This document shows positions 50,551 to 64,000 of a stretch of DNA of 64,000 nt, piece after piece (the first letter of the stretch is position 1; every line of letters begins with the position of its first letter). This DNA comes from Ascaris suum (lineage: Eukaryota > Nematoda > Chromadorea > Rhabditida > Ascarididae). The notes under the pieces were generated by a model, which saw only the letters and a program-made list of their open reading frames with translations, was not told the origin of the DNA and searched no databases. The stretch lies in NCBI GenBank assembly GCA_013433145.1, contig CM024185.1, forward strand, positions 3,112,501 through 3,176,500. Reading direction: 5' to 3'. Both the position numbers and the translations under genes were made by a program.

Positions 50551-51498
50551 TAGCGATAAGAATTACTATAAGCAGCAAATTAAAAAATCTTGCGTTAAAA
50601 TATCGAATAAAATACATCGTTAAATAAAAAAAAAGAAATCAATTAGAACTACAAGAATTTTACGAATCGTTCAAATACAACGTAAAATAGTCCGCAAAAA
50701 AATATGTTGGAAAAAGCGATGTTGCTCTTTTTTCTCGGCTCAACTATCAAGCAATGATGAACACATAAAAATGTAATCAAACAACGAGAAAATGACCTAT
50801 AAGTATACTATCAAAAAAAAAAAGAAAAATTAAACAACACTAAAAAAAAAAATGAAATCGCAGCGTATAAAAAGAAGAAATAACAAATAGTTGAAAATGA
50901 TAGAAAATAAAAATCATTCCCTCATTAATAGGTATAGGGTAAAATTTGCGCTCAAATACGATCGAAAGAGAGAACAAATACGAGCATTTTAAGCTTGAAA
51001 GCTTATCTCCGCGCATTATTTAGGGCATCGTATCGCTAAGATATGAATATAATCATCGCTCTATCGTCAATCTTTTATTAAGATGGAAATTATCCTCATC
51101 TTATCTCTACCTATCTCGTTTATCTCGTTTTTTATTCGAGATTCCTGAAGTAAATTATAAAAACTCTTCTAGAAAAGGAGCTTAATATAAGCTTGATTTA
51201 GTAAAAAGAATCAAATATTTGATTATAGGATAGAGTTCAGGATCGGAGGAGAAGTCAACGACGAACTTCAAGAATAAGTTCGAATGCTAATAGTGCTTAT
51301 GCTCAATGCTTCCAGTCTAGAACACTGAATGGAGTTACTTTACAATATAAAATTTTAATCAACAAAACATTCAAAAAAAATCCCTCATAAATAATAGTGA
51401 AAACAAACGTGAATAATAACTAAGAGGCAGCCGGTTGGCGAAAGCCTACATATATAGACATGGAACAACCCCCACATCACACACTGAGAGACACGTAC

Positions 51499-51662
51499 CC
51501 AAGCGATTGGGGAACACAATGCGTGCAGCAGTGTGACGCACCCGAACACGCATCGCTTTGAGGCTGGCCAAAAAAGCTCCGCCCACCGAATATCAACTCC
51601 GCCTCCTTCACTTGCTGTGTGTTGTACGCTGCTTGGATCCCACCTCCAAAAATCGTTTGCAT
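51499..51662 (-). CDS. Candidate first exon, Cys-rich end, unassigned
   Basis: A minus-strand ATG opens MQTIFGGGIQAAYNTQQVKE and continues through FGGRSFFGQPQSD to a Cys/His cluster (CSGASHCCTHC), ending at donor CTTGG|GTACGT. GC is about 52%. The segment contains two GGCGGAG boxes (CTCCGCC on the + strand) about 12 bases apart, so it could be promoter DNA rather than coding. No family recognised. Confidence 0.25.
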
Positions 51663-51768
51663 TGCCCTCACACGTTTTTTTTTGCTCTCAGAGTTGGCTA
51701 TTCGCCAAGTGCCTAGGAGTTTTTGGCGGCAACTTGGTTGTTCCACAAACACAACGACTGTCACGTAA

Positions 51769-51819
51769 ACATATACATATATACGCACACATACACATAC
51801 ATACACATACATACATCAA
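51769..51819. repeat. CA/TACA-rich simple repeat
   Basis: Imperfect (TACACA)n/(TACA)n stretch. Confidence 0.85.
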
Positions 51820-52998
51820 ACAATTCATAACGATTAGTATAGAGCAATTATGGTGGTGGAATTTGAATTTCAGTACGGATTTACCGTTATTTTTGCATGG
51901 CCGTCACCGATGAAAGCGTTGCAATTCAACGCACAGTATTATCATAATCTAATCTACCGTATAACACTTGAAAGAAACTCATTTCCTCCTCAAAATGCAG
52001 TCGTGTGCATGGACAGCTATTGTGAGCTTTCACTAAAATATTGTCTTCTTGTTTCTACGAAGTGTAAACCCGTCTTATTGCCCTCAAATTTCTATTTTAT
52101 TTCGACCGTATATTTTAAAATAAAATAAGCACAATTTGATGGTTATTTGAAATTAAACGATCGATAGTGAAATCACTTGCGAGAATATCATACTTTCACG
52201 AGGGTGGTTGCAACCTGTTGGGTTACCTCTTCACACCTCCCCTCCGCTCCCCTCCTCTTCTCAATTCTTTTAGCTTTCAATGCAATGGATGGCCTCAGTT
52301 CTTTATGCAACAAGACATCTTGTTAGACTAGTTCAGACGACAAGATTTTATCAAAACAATGCAAAATCGGTGGTGACAGTGATCTTTGACGTCGGTACAT
52401 GATGTGCTACTCGCATCCTACCGTAATTTCTTAAAGACTGATATAAGCTTATTTCTTATTCCAAACAAACCAGGTTTATTCCTAAGATTTTTTGTATATA
52501 CTTATGGATCAAAAAGGATGAATTGCCAAATTGCCAAAGAATAGTTAGGGATTATTGAGACAATTTAATCCTTAGCATCTAGTGGCCCATATCCTTCGAT
52601 TTTTTACCGATAATATCTCACCAAATTTCAGCATCAATTTTTTCGAAATATAGCAACTGGAAATTAAAGGTCAAGCAAACCAAGGTCGAGGTCGTTTCTT
52701 AGGACCGGGGGGGAGGGATATTACAGCCACTTTTATGTAAGCCACAAAAAATTCATAGGTTCATTTGTTACACAAAATCCTCATACAAAAACTTTGATCT
52801 AATCACGAAGCTTGTGGATTTAAAGATAATTTATGGAAATCTTCACTTTAATTTATGCAATTTTTCACTGAAATCTTTCCACAAATTTTGCTTCATTTCA
52901 TTTATTTCCTTCGTCGATAAATCTGTTCGTTGCAATTTGTAATATTTTCTCAATGAATTTCGCAAATTTTAATTCTTATGGAAATGATGAGTTAAGTG

Positions 52999-53025
52999 CG
53001 CGAAATTTGGGCGCGAAATTTGCGT
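52999..53025 (-). promoter_or_regulatory. Tandem E2F-like sites (two GCGCGAAATTTG units)
   Basis: Two copies of GCGCGAAATTTG separated by GG. On the minus strand this reads TTTCGCGCCCAAATTTCGCG, including the same TTTCGCGCCCAAATT string found at 16381. Fits an E2F/DP dimer-type control site; unproven. Confidence 0.35.
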
Positions 53026-53847
53026 AGAAATTGAAGGAAAGCAATGATACAAATGCTGGTAAAATAAGTGCATTCTGCATGACGAACACAACAAGACGCT
53101 TGCCGCGCATTCGCTTTTCACTGGAGATGATAAACACCAGCCGACCGCTATACGGTAAGATGGCTTGATGAATTATTATGCCAGCCGATATAAAGAATTG
53201 CCACCACCTTTGTTCATGCTCATCACGAACGACTCTTCTGAAAGTCAACGAGACGAATAAAGTAATTAGGAAAGAGGTGGACAAGGAGGCGGCGAGGGCC
53301 GGGGGGAGGAAGGAGGCCAGGATAGAAGAAGAAGAAGAAGAAGAGGGGCAAGAACGATTTATGGAAGGTACTCCCAATAGAAAATAACGTCATGCTAGGA
53401 TCCAGTTTCAATGATCGTGAACTATAGCCAAGAATAGCTTTGAAAACGAATTTCTTCATGGACGATGAAATAAAACTTAATAAGAAATGCGCGATTGAGC
53501 ATGTTTTTCATTTTTAGTTTTGTTGTGCTTCTGTATTTTAAATTTGTGCGAAAATGTCTGCAGACAGCAGATATTGTTTTAAAAATGTCTAGACAATGCG
53601 ATATTTATTTACGTTTTTGTCCTTTTGAAATGAAAACTTTTATGCGAAAATTATGCTTCTGAAAATTCAAAAATTTCACCAAAATTCTTTCTCATAACTT
53701 TATCGTTTTCTCAGCTTTTTAAAATTTCCATGAATTTCAAAATGGCTATGATTTTCATGAACTGGTGGAAAATTTTACGTCCATGAATAAAAAAAAAAAA
53801 CTGCAGCTTGTTGTCGCAGGCGGAAATCATCAAAAGAATGTAGAAAT

Positions 53848-53926
53848 GAGGGCAGCCCCGTAGGGCAATGGTTCCGGTCTGTTTACTATATGCGCTACGC
53901 CTAGTGACCTCAGCACTTTTTTTTTG
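53848..53926 (+). other. Possible third pol III/tRNA-like remnant
   Basis: A GC-rich stretch with CCGTAGGGCAATGGTTCCGG, an approximate A-box, ends in GACCTCAGCAC followed by nine T, a pol III-type terminator. The B-box is not convincing. Confidence 0.2.
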
Positions 53927-54327
53927 GAAATTTAGTTTCACGTGCTGATTTATATAAACCGAATTTTGAAAGACTATCAAACAATGCTCAAAATAATCAC
54001 TATGGTCACTCTAATTTACTGATTAATCGCGCTATAAATGGTACATTTACTCGGCGGAAAATATGAAAGGTTCTTATGAAAGGAAAAATTTACTGATATA
54101 TTTCATAATGCAATGTAAAAGTTAGAAAATAATTAATGCAACAGAAATCTGTATTTGAATGTTTCAGCGATCGGTATATGATGAAGAGTTTCTTTCTAGT
54201 TGGAATTTCAATGGTATGATGTCTGATGTAGATAGAGCACAAACAGCAATAACTTTAGCTCTTTTTTTTCAGTCCTAGAAACACTTTCAATGCAACTGTG
54301 GCTAAATCCTCCTTAGCAAAGTCTCTA

Positions 54328-54345
54328 CCCCCCCCCCCCCCCCCC
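54328..54345. repeat. Poly-C run
   Basis: Seventeen to eighteen consecutive C. Confidence 0.92.
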
Positions 54346-54433
54346 AATTTGGGAACTTTCGAAAAAAAAAAACCATTCTTCAATAATTGCAACTTTTCTT
54401 CTACTCGTACCACTAGAAAAATTCAAACAACAA

Positions 54434-54436
<3 letters not shown>

Positions 54437-54500
<64 letters not shown>
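54437..54500. repeat. (TA)n microsatellite
   Basis: 64 bases of alternating AT, followed by a diverged CATATCATCATATC stretch. Confidence 0.98.
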
Positions 54501-54502
<2 letters not shown>

Positions 54503-56004
54503 TATCATCATATCGCACTACATTAGTATATGAACCTACTGTAAATGCTTATTATTATCTGTATATATACGATTGCACATATGTATGGCGTTATATAAAT
54601 AGTTTATACGAAACAGATGGTACTTTAGCACGAGAAAATTTTTAAACAAAACAGCCTCTTCCTTAATGAGCTCATGCACTCACCGAAATGAATACCTCTG
54701 CAAAATCTGAGGAAATTAATAATCTTTCAGGTTTACTCACGATAATGTGATCATTTTCTTTTGTTAATATAAATAAAAGTTTTAAGGTGAATTAAATTAT
54801 AAAAGTGCAAAAAAAACACCACAAAATAAATGTATTTTTCAAAGAAGCTGATAAAAGTACGAAATTTGATTTGACATGAAATGCAGTCGTTAAGGCGACG
54901 TTCACATTTGTGACTACATCCTTTTTTTTTCTTCCATTCAACCCCAATAACAAGGATTATTGATTAAATATATCGAGCAATAAATAAATGATAAAAGTGA
55001 ATTTATTATAGGATTACTAACATCTCAAATAGAAGCAATACTCTACAAAAATCATCGCAGTAGCTGTTGTTTTAGAATATTGGAGAGTAGTAAGTAGAAT
55101 ACGGATTCGAGACGCGTTCTCGATCGAAGAATTGATTAGCAGCTGTAACTTCGAGCACTAAAAGCTCAGCTAATTAGTATTAGTATCAGGTAATCGAATT
55201 CAGATTCTTGACCTCAGGCTAGAGAACTTAGATCCTTCTTTAGTTTGAAGAAAAAAATTTTTTTAAAGGCACTCTTTCATTTCAAATATAAACCCTCCTC
55301 AATAGGCGCATTTGCTAAACGTGTCAATTTGAATGGTAAATTTCGTCATAGTTGGAATGTTAATAAATCAGCCAAGGACAGCTGTCTATTATACACAATG
55401 AAATATCAGCGACAATTCTATAGATGCACTAAGGAACAAGAGAATGGTGAAGACAATTCCACTAACGTCGAGTGATTTGCTGACAGCCGCTCTCTATGTG
55501 GCGAATGCTTTCTCTTGTGAAAATAAAATTTTCGACCAACTTGAAATGAAAATCTCAAAAACATCATTATCAAACACGTTCGAAAGTAAACTGTGTGAAA
55601 TAAATCTATGAAGTACGCGATATGGTTCACAGGTGGTTTTCGATTCGATCGACTCTTTAAACGACCGGTGAATCTTTACCTCCGTGGCATAAATTTAATG
55701 AGTAGGATATGCTAGCTCAAAGTCACTGAAAGTATCTTTTAGTGTAGAATGCATAACGACCTATATACACAACTTACAAATGCTTGACGTTACGTATGAT
55801 GTATAGTTTTGCATTAATTAGCAGTCGGGTCGTTCATAGCTTCTGATAAGAACATTCAACCATGACCGACTTCTTGAAATTTTTTTAGCCTTTTGCTTAG
55901 ATATAAGTGAAGGTTTTCAAGACTTTTAGGGTAAAAGTGAACTATAGCATTTTTTCGATTAAAGGTCAAAGATCCTCACTTCTCTCTAGTTTTGAAATAA
56001 ATCT

Positions 56005-56050
56005 CCTCACTTCAAAAGAGGTATTCTATTCAAGCGAATACGGTATTTAG
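56005..56050 (+). repeat. Dispersed repeat element, copy B
   Basis: GAGGTATTCTATTCAAGCGA then ATACGGTATTTAG; aligns with copies A, C and D. Confidence 0.45.
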
Positions 56051-56757
56051 AGATTCGATTCGCTTGTATCATTTGCATTTGAAGTGAGCCACATGCCTTT
56101 GTGGTTGCAATCTCCAATGAACTATTGCTAGCGCAACGACAAATTCCCACCGTTGTTCGATATGATTCGAACAAAAAAAAAGATTTTTTTTTCGTTTTTT
56201 TTCACTGAAACCACATAATATTTCTGCAGAAAAGAACTCGACGATAGACTTCATGCAAATTTCTGAGGACCTAACCACATATGCTGTTTATGACGGAAAA
56301 CTATTTTACATAATGTTCCCAAAGTTCTATAAAAACATAAAGGAAAGCGAATAAAAGAGGGATGGTAGAAAATAAAGACCGAGGAACGGAGGAAAAGAGG
56401 AGGAGAAAGAGAGAGGAAGAAAGATATAAAAGTGGAAATGAGGAGTGGGTGTTAAAACTAATTGTTGCTATCGCTAGGTGAGACTTAATACCACGAATCT
56501 CAGCGATATGTCAGCGATTCATTCGTGCAAAAATCAGTGGGAAATTTTTTGCACTTTTTAATTTCCGAATTTCTAAGTCTTTTCTTTTTCAAGAAGAATA
56601 TTTTCCATCGTGGGAAAAGTGCTCATGGCAATTTCAATATTCCACGTTCGAATATTAACTATTAACCGATATTAACAAATATATTCATATGTAGTAACGC
56701 TAATAAAATTTCTACCAAAATATTTCATCTTTTCTAACATACTAAAAAGTGTTAAGG

Positions 56758-56827
56758 GGACCATTTAGAGGTGGGGTTTTGTTTCGAGTGATACGATGGG
56801 AGGTTTTATTTCGACTAATACGGTATG
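56758..56827 (+). repeat. Dispersed repeat element, tandem copies C and D
   Basis: GACCATTTAGAGG leads into two adjacent units: GGGGTTTTGTTTCGAGTGAT-ACGATGG and GAGGTTTTATTTCGACTAAT-ACGGTAT. Same core as copies A and B. Confidence 0.5.
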
Positions 56828-57983
56828 CCAAAGTCATTTATGAAGAGAATTTTCAATCAAGATGGAATTAAAAAGATATAGCAGGTTTGCTGATAACAGG
56901 CAAAGAGAGCGAGAGAGATATCTTTTTATCAATTCCTCATGAGAGAATTTATTCCAATTATTGCAATTTAAAATAAGGAGATGCGAGAGACTGTATCAAT
57001 AACTTTATCCACGAAAATAAGTAGAAAATGATTTTCAAAGTATTTTTTGATATCCGATGAGAAAATAAGTAAATCAAACATCCGAGTAATTTCAGGTTTT
57101 CCTAGTAGTTCCTCGAAAAGAAAAAAAGTACTTTTTATCTTCTCAATTACTATATTATACAAAACTGCTCTTCTATTTTCATTGTTTTATTTATTATTAA
57201 ATAAACAAAAAAAATCACCTAAAAATTTCAAGTGTTCATTAGCACTGAAAAAAGTAAATAATGAAAAATGAATAAGACAATGATATTCATTCATCGCACA
57301 AAAAAAAAAGACGAAGAACTTTATTTTTATTACAGAAAAAATCCGCTTATTTTACTTATATCTTACATATGGATTAAATGAGATGAAATTCATTCATAGA
57401 CCATCTGCTGAGCGAAACGCGTTTAATTTTTGAGTGCTCAAGTAATAACCGGAAACAGATGTATTACCATCGCCACCCACAATGTGCAATCATCGCCGAC
57501 ATATCGCTCGCTAATTTTACTAATTATAAACAGGTGTGCAATATTTAATGACTATTTTAAATGATAATCGTATTTATTGCTGTGACTTTTGTTTCTGTTA
57601 ATCAAAACAATTAAAATATTATAATATTTACTTTTTAGAGTAATTTCTCTACTTTTATATGATACTACAATTGGTTCTCATATGAAAATTCTTCATTCAA
57701 TTTTTTTTTATTATAGTAAGTTGTTGTTATCACTGATATTGTGGGATCAACTAAAGAAACGAGAAAGACTGAGGGTGAACGATAAAAAAAAGGAAGAGAA
57801 AGTGAAAAATACATCAGGAAATATTGAGTCAAACACAAATATAGATGCAAAAAAAAGAACGCATGGCTTTTTGATTAGGTGGAAGCTTTAAAATACCAAT
57901 TAAAAATGGGATAATGTTGCCATTCTATTGTAATTATGTGCATAATTATACTCTATTTAAGACGTCATGGAATACTGACATGA

Positions 57984-58238
57984 TTGAGAAAATTGACGAT
58001 TAATAAAGTCGAGTATTATATAAGTAAGCGATATGCCAGAATGCTCCCAGTTTTATTTTTAATAACTTTATTTTATCTTTTTATTCAATTAATACCTCCT
58101 TTAGAATATTGCACACAAGATAGCAAGATGGACATAGCAAGCAAGAAAGATCACGACAAAAGCGCCTGCGACATTTGCGCCATTGTACAAGAGTGCTTTC
58201 ATTGCCAGAAACCAATACCTATAAGTCTACTGAGTTGA
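57984..58238 (+). CDS. Candidate exon resembling an acyltransferase-3 (OAC) N-terminal segment
   Basis: A + strand frame of about 80 codons. KVEYYISKRYARMLPVLFLI followed by a 16-residue hydrophobic run resembles the FYxRRxxRILPxY plus membrane helix found near the start of acyltransferase-3 proteins, an expanded OAC/NRF family in nematodes that transfers acyl groups at membranes. After the helix come IPPLEYCTQDS and a Cys cluster (ACDICAIVQECFHC), which is not typical of the family. An exon start after TTAATAAAG is possible. It could instead be a small secreted Cys-rich protein whose signal peptide starts at MLPVLFLI. Together with 58806-59012 it may be the remnant of one gene. No complete domain is visible. 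Confidence 0.33.
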   Translation: MRKLTINKVEYYISKRYARMLPVLFLITLFYLFIQLIPPLEYCTQDSKMDIASKKDHDKSACDICAIVQECFHCQKPIPISLLS

Positions 58239-58805
58239 CACTTCAGATTCAGCTTCATTTTTCCTCTAGGATGAATCGGTTATTTAGAGGAATAGAGCGC
58301 CTATCCACTAGATATTATGGAACAGCACGCTCATCTGTGTCTCACGCAAGCCGTTGAGGCAACAACGGAAGACAGCACAGGCATATCCATATGGCTTGCA
58401 TACTGAAGTGGAAAGGAACTGTCACATGATTCTCGTTGATCGATCACTTTCTTGAGGCATTTCTGTAAAATAGGAGCAAAACGACTTGACTTGAATGGTG
58501 GGGGTGGAGGAGGGGTGGAGGGGGAAGGGTGAGGAGGTGGGAAAGCGGGTGACAGCAATTTTGAGACCTCACTGATGCAATTCTTAAAATTCACCTGTAA
58601 AGGAAATTATTTTCCAAGGCAACTTCGAGTGCCATGTCAAACATCAAGGTATTAATGTTCATTCATCAAAGGTTAGTGGATGGGCGCTTTATTTCTCCGA
58701 ATAAAGCAAGTGCACTTCGAGGACTTGTGGCTGTAAACAACGCTTCAACAGCAGCTTGCCGCCTAAAATTCAAACTGGTTGTGCTGTGTTTTGAATGACT
58801 AGTTC

Positions 58806-59012
58806 TTGCTGCATACACATTTGCACTATATCATATTCATGCATATACTCTCTAACCGAATAGAGTTATTGCCAGAATATTTTGTGTTCATAACAATTTT
58901 AGGAGCTAATTTTATTAACTTATGCATTTATGCACTGCTTCATATTCATCCACGTAGAGGAATGAAATTTATGGCTGGCAGTCCACTTCAAACAAAATTC
59001 GGCACGCATTAA
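58806..59012 (+). CDS. Candidate 3' exon with membrane segment and poly(A) signals
   Basis: A frame through ELLPEYFVFITILGANFINL and CIYALLHIHPRRG ends in TAA at 59012. Within 20-50 bases follow several AATAAA signals, part of an (ATAA)n tract. It may be the last exon of the gene suggested at 57984-58238. DNA in between (58.24-58.80 kb) holds short splice-flanked stretches and a G-rich block at 58496-58556. Confidence 0.28.
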   Translation: MLHTHLHYIIFMHILSNRIELLPEYFVFITILGANFINLCIYALLHIHPRRGMKFMAGSPLQTKFGTH

Positions 59013-59154
59013 TGCATTATATATGAGTACGAATAAATAAATAAAAATGAATAAATAAATAAATATCTATGGGCTACTATATCTAAATATAAGCAATGTG
59101 TATATATAATTTATATTTATATAGAGTTGACCTCACTTTAAGTGAATATCTGGG

Positions 59155-62697
<3,543 letters not shown>

Positions 62698-62865
62698 CGG
62701 TGTTTGATGAAAATCCATGAAACACAGGATAGCACTGCTGCATTGCACACAAAAATATAGCACCGTAAATTCTAAAGGCCAGTAGCATTCCTCTTGAGGA
62801 AATTCGACTTCCTCAACAGCTACAGCTGTAAATGAATTGTTTAGTCGAAGTTCCCTGTGCAAAAC
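62698..62865 (-). CDS. Candidate 56-codon internal exon, unassigned
   Basis: A minus-strand segment between acceptor GAGATACCTCAG and donor ACACCG|GTAGCA, phase 0 at both ends and open throughout: VLHRELRLNNSFTAVAVEEV, an acidic stretch, then LEFTVLYFCVQCSSAILCF, a possible membrane span. Exactly in-frame ends plus protein-like composition make this one of the better unassigned candidates. Confidence 0.35.
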
Positions 62866-62914
62866 CTGAGGTATCTCTAGTAAAGAATATATGCAAGTCT
62901 CTCATGCACTAATA

Positions 62915-63058
62915 GAAAAAATTGTTCTTTCCGAAATAGAGTAGGTATTGTTCCACTCTTCATGTGCAAACTTGTAATGAAATGGAGTGGAAGCCATAGA
63001 ATTGAACATCTTCCACTCAGTAACGGGAAGAACCTTTTTTTCTTCCTAAAGGTGGGCG
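62915..63058 (-). CDS. Candidate exon upstream of 62698-62865
   Basis: A minus-strand frame reads KVLPVTEWKMFNSMASTPFH then HEEWNNTYSISERTIFSIS before a stop near 62912. It directly precedes, in the minus sense, the candidate at 62698-62865 and could be an earlier exon of the same gene, but the donor is weak. Confidence 0.22.
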
Positions 63059-63469
63059 TAGACCAAAATCCATGATTACTACTCATAGGAAACGTAATAA
63101 TCCATGTTGGTGCTGCTGTCATTGAAATTCTGGTTGTAACTCTGATCGTTATGAAACCACTTATTTACAGCAGCATTTCACCGCAGGAAAACGGAAATGA
63201 AGCCGCGGCAGAGAGCGAACAAATGTAATCCTGAAACGTCTATAAAATTCAATTCATCCTGAAAGGTATTTATCGAAAGGGAATAGAGAGTGCAAAATTT
63301 CTGCTCAAATTTTTTAATTCAGAAATACCGGTATTTTTTGGCGGCTTCAGCGGCTAACGAATTTTAACAAAGAAACAGGGCTTGAGCAGCAACAACAACA
63401 AATGTTGAGTGAGGAACAGGTTGTGTGGTAAAGGTTGTGCCAGACAGGTGCACATAACACAATGTTGAT

Positions 63470-63603
63470 GATTTTTGGCGCGTTTTCCACTTAAACAATC
63501 GGTGTTGAATCGTATGCAATAGCAAGCAAACTTGCTGCACTTTTTTTTGAATATATTCCTCATCAGTGCTATCGCTAAAGGAAACGAACACTTCGCTCTT
63601 CGT
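63470..63603 (-). CDS. Candidate 5' exon of a minus-strand gene near the window end
   Basis: A minus frame reads KSEVFVSFSDSTDEEYIQKK then VQQVCLLLHTIQHRLFKWKT; charged helix-like composition. The frame runs on to 63364, but the later part looks like low-complexity T/TTG-rich sequence. No family recognised. Confidence 0.2.
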
Positions 63604-63679
63604 GCGTGAATGTGGTGAGCCTCAGAGTGTAAAATGATGAATCATTGTTACATGGTGGTGAGACGGGAAGGGCAATGAA

Positions 63680-63880
63680 CGATCCTTCTGAAACTTCTTA
63701 GCAGAGGATCCTTCTTTGTGAAACCCTCTGGCAAGGGATCCTCCACAAATCCCTTTGAACTTCTTGATAGAGGACCTTCTACAATTCTCTTCGTAACTCA
63801 TTTACAAAGGATCACCTACAAGTCTCTTTGCGTCCCACTGACAAAGGATGCTCCGCAAGTCTCCAAGAAACCTCTTTCGT
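63680..63880 (+). repeat. Degenerate tandem repeat, unit about 36-37 bp
   Basis: Five to six diverged units start with GGATC or a close variant (near 63679, 63705, 63737, 63773, 63810, 63846). They share a core like GGATCCTCYACAAGTCTCTT and end in TNACAAA or TNGATAGA. The last unit runs into the inverted repeat at 63852-63904. Confidence 0.65.
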
Positions 63881-63904
63881 AGAGGTTTCTTGGAGACTTG
63901 CGGA
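63852..63904. repeat. Perfect 24-bp inverted repeat with 5-base loop
   Basis: Left arm 63852-63875 (starts TCCGCAAGTCTCC, ends ACCTCT), loop TTCGT, right arm 63881-63904 exactly complementary. Transcribed from either strand it would fold into a 24-pair hairpin. The left arm is the last unit of the adjacent tandem repeat, so the right arm is an inverted copy of that unit. Confidence 0.95.
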
Positions 63905-64000
63905 ACACTGCAGGATCTGGATGATGTGATGATCTCCAGTATTCTTTTACAATAAAGTTTTATCCGCAGTTTTCTCTCCAGTTCATTCTCTGCCCGATGA

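Larger units (their letters stand above)
47536..51498. other. Upstream flank of CKI gene B
   Basis: A-rich on the + strand, with the TA array at 48961-49052 and a 19-base tandem duplication near 50513-50549. A GC-richer patch at 48.2-48.5 kb is open on both strands (minus 88 codons; + strand 43 codons) and remains unresolved. Promoter and enhancer sequence for CKI gene B is expected here. Confidence 0.35.
51663..57983. other. Mostly non-coding interval
   Basis: Contains TA array 54437-54500, poly-C 54328-54345, paired E2F-like sites at 53.0 kb, a tRNA-like stretch at 53.85 kb, and two or three copies of the GGGGTTTT...ACGGTAT repeat at 56.0-56.8 kb. Frames at 51850-52128, 52976-53387 and 55245-55475 are protein-like in parts; one + strand stretch ends at a strong donor (CTATACG|GTAAGATGG, near 53155). 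I cannot assemble a gene. Confidence 0.35.

Noticed and set aside
53223..53459. Frames with Glu or Phe runs around 53.33 kb
   Set aside because: Produced by a short (GAA)n repeat read on either strand; neither strand gives a consistent exon.

Overview
This is eukaryotic DNA, most likely from a nematode. It is AT-rich, has no long open frame, and is full of (TA)n, (CT)n, poly-G/poly-C and A/T homopolymer tracts. The only reading frames I can place in a family are two intron-containing cyclin-dependent-kinase inhibitors (CDI/Kip domain), both on the minus strand. Their signature segments (RRCLFG, KWGFDF / KFNFDF, VPxFYR) look most like the CKI proteins of Caenorhabditis. From memory, C. elegans carries cki-1 and cki-2 as neighbours; here two paralogues lie about 27 kb apart on the same strand.

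Layout. 1-17.3 kb is mostly unannotated, strongly C-over-G on the + strand, with several splice-flanked minus-strand exon candidates (about 0.1-0.5, 3.4-3.9, 9.5, 12.0 and 15.0 kb) that I cannot assign. 17.36-19.72 kb is the five-exon CKI gene A (267 aa, cki-2-like in size), with possible upstream or alternative exons to about 20.5 kb. 20.5-46.8 kb is mainly intergenic or intronic, with a few + strand candidates, a possible minus-strand two-exon fragment at 30.8-31.6 kb, and repeats. 46.84-47.54 kb is the two-exon CKI gene B (152 aa, cki-1-like). 47.5-57.9 kb is mostly non-coding with four TA arrays in the 46-60 kb interval. 58.0-59.0 kb holds a + strand candidate with a membrane segment resembling acyltransferase-3 (OAC) proteins and multiple AATAAA signals after its last frame. 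62.7-63.6 kb holds further minus-strand exon candidates. The window ends in a degenerate 37-bp tandem repeat capped by a perfect 24-bp inverted repeat.

Together, the two CKIs would bind and inhibit cyclin-CDK complexes through the same two-part interface (cyclin-groove RxLF motif, CDK-binding FDF/FYR segments) but differ completely in their C-terminal halves. Gene A ends in a PCNA-interaction-like region interrupted at an exon junction; gene B ends in a short Ser/Thr-Pro-rich tail. Scattered E2F-like sites fit cell-cycle control but are not proven. Everything outside the two CKIs is low-confidence by eye: in DNA of this composition open frames of 60-120 codons are expected by chance, so I list only those with splice-site, poly(A) or motif support.
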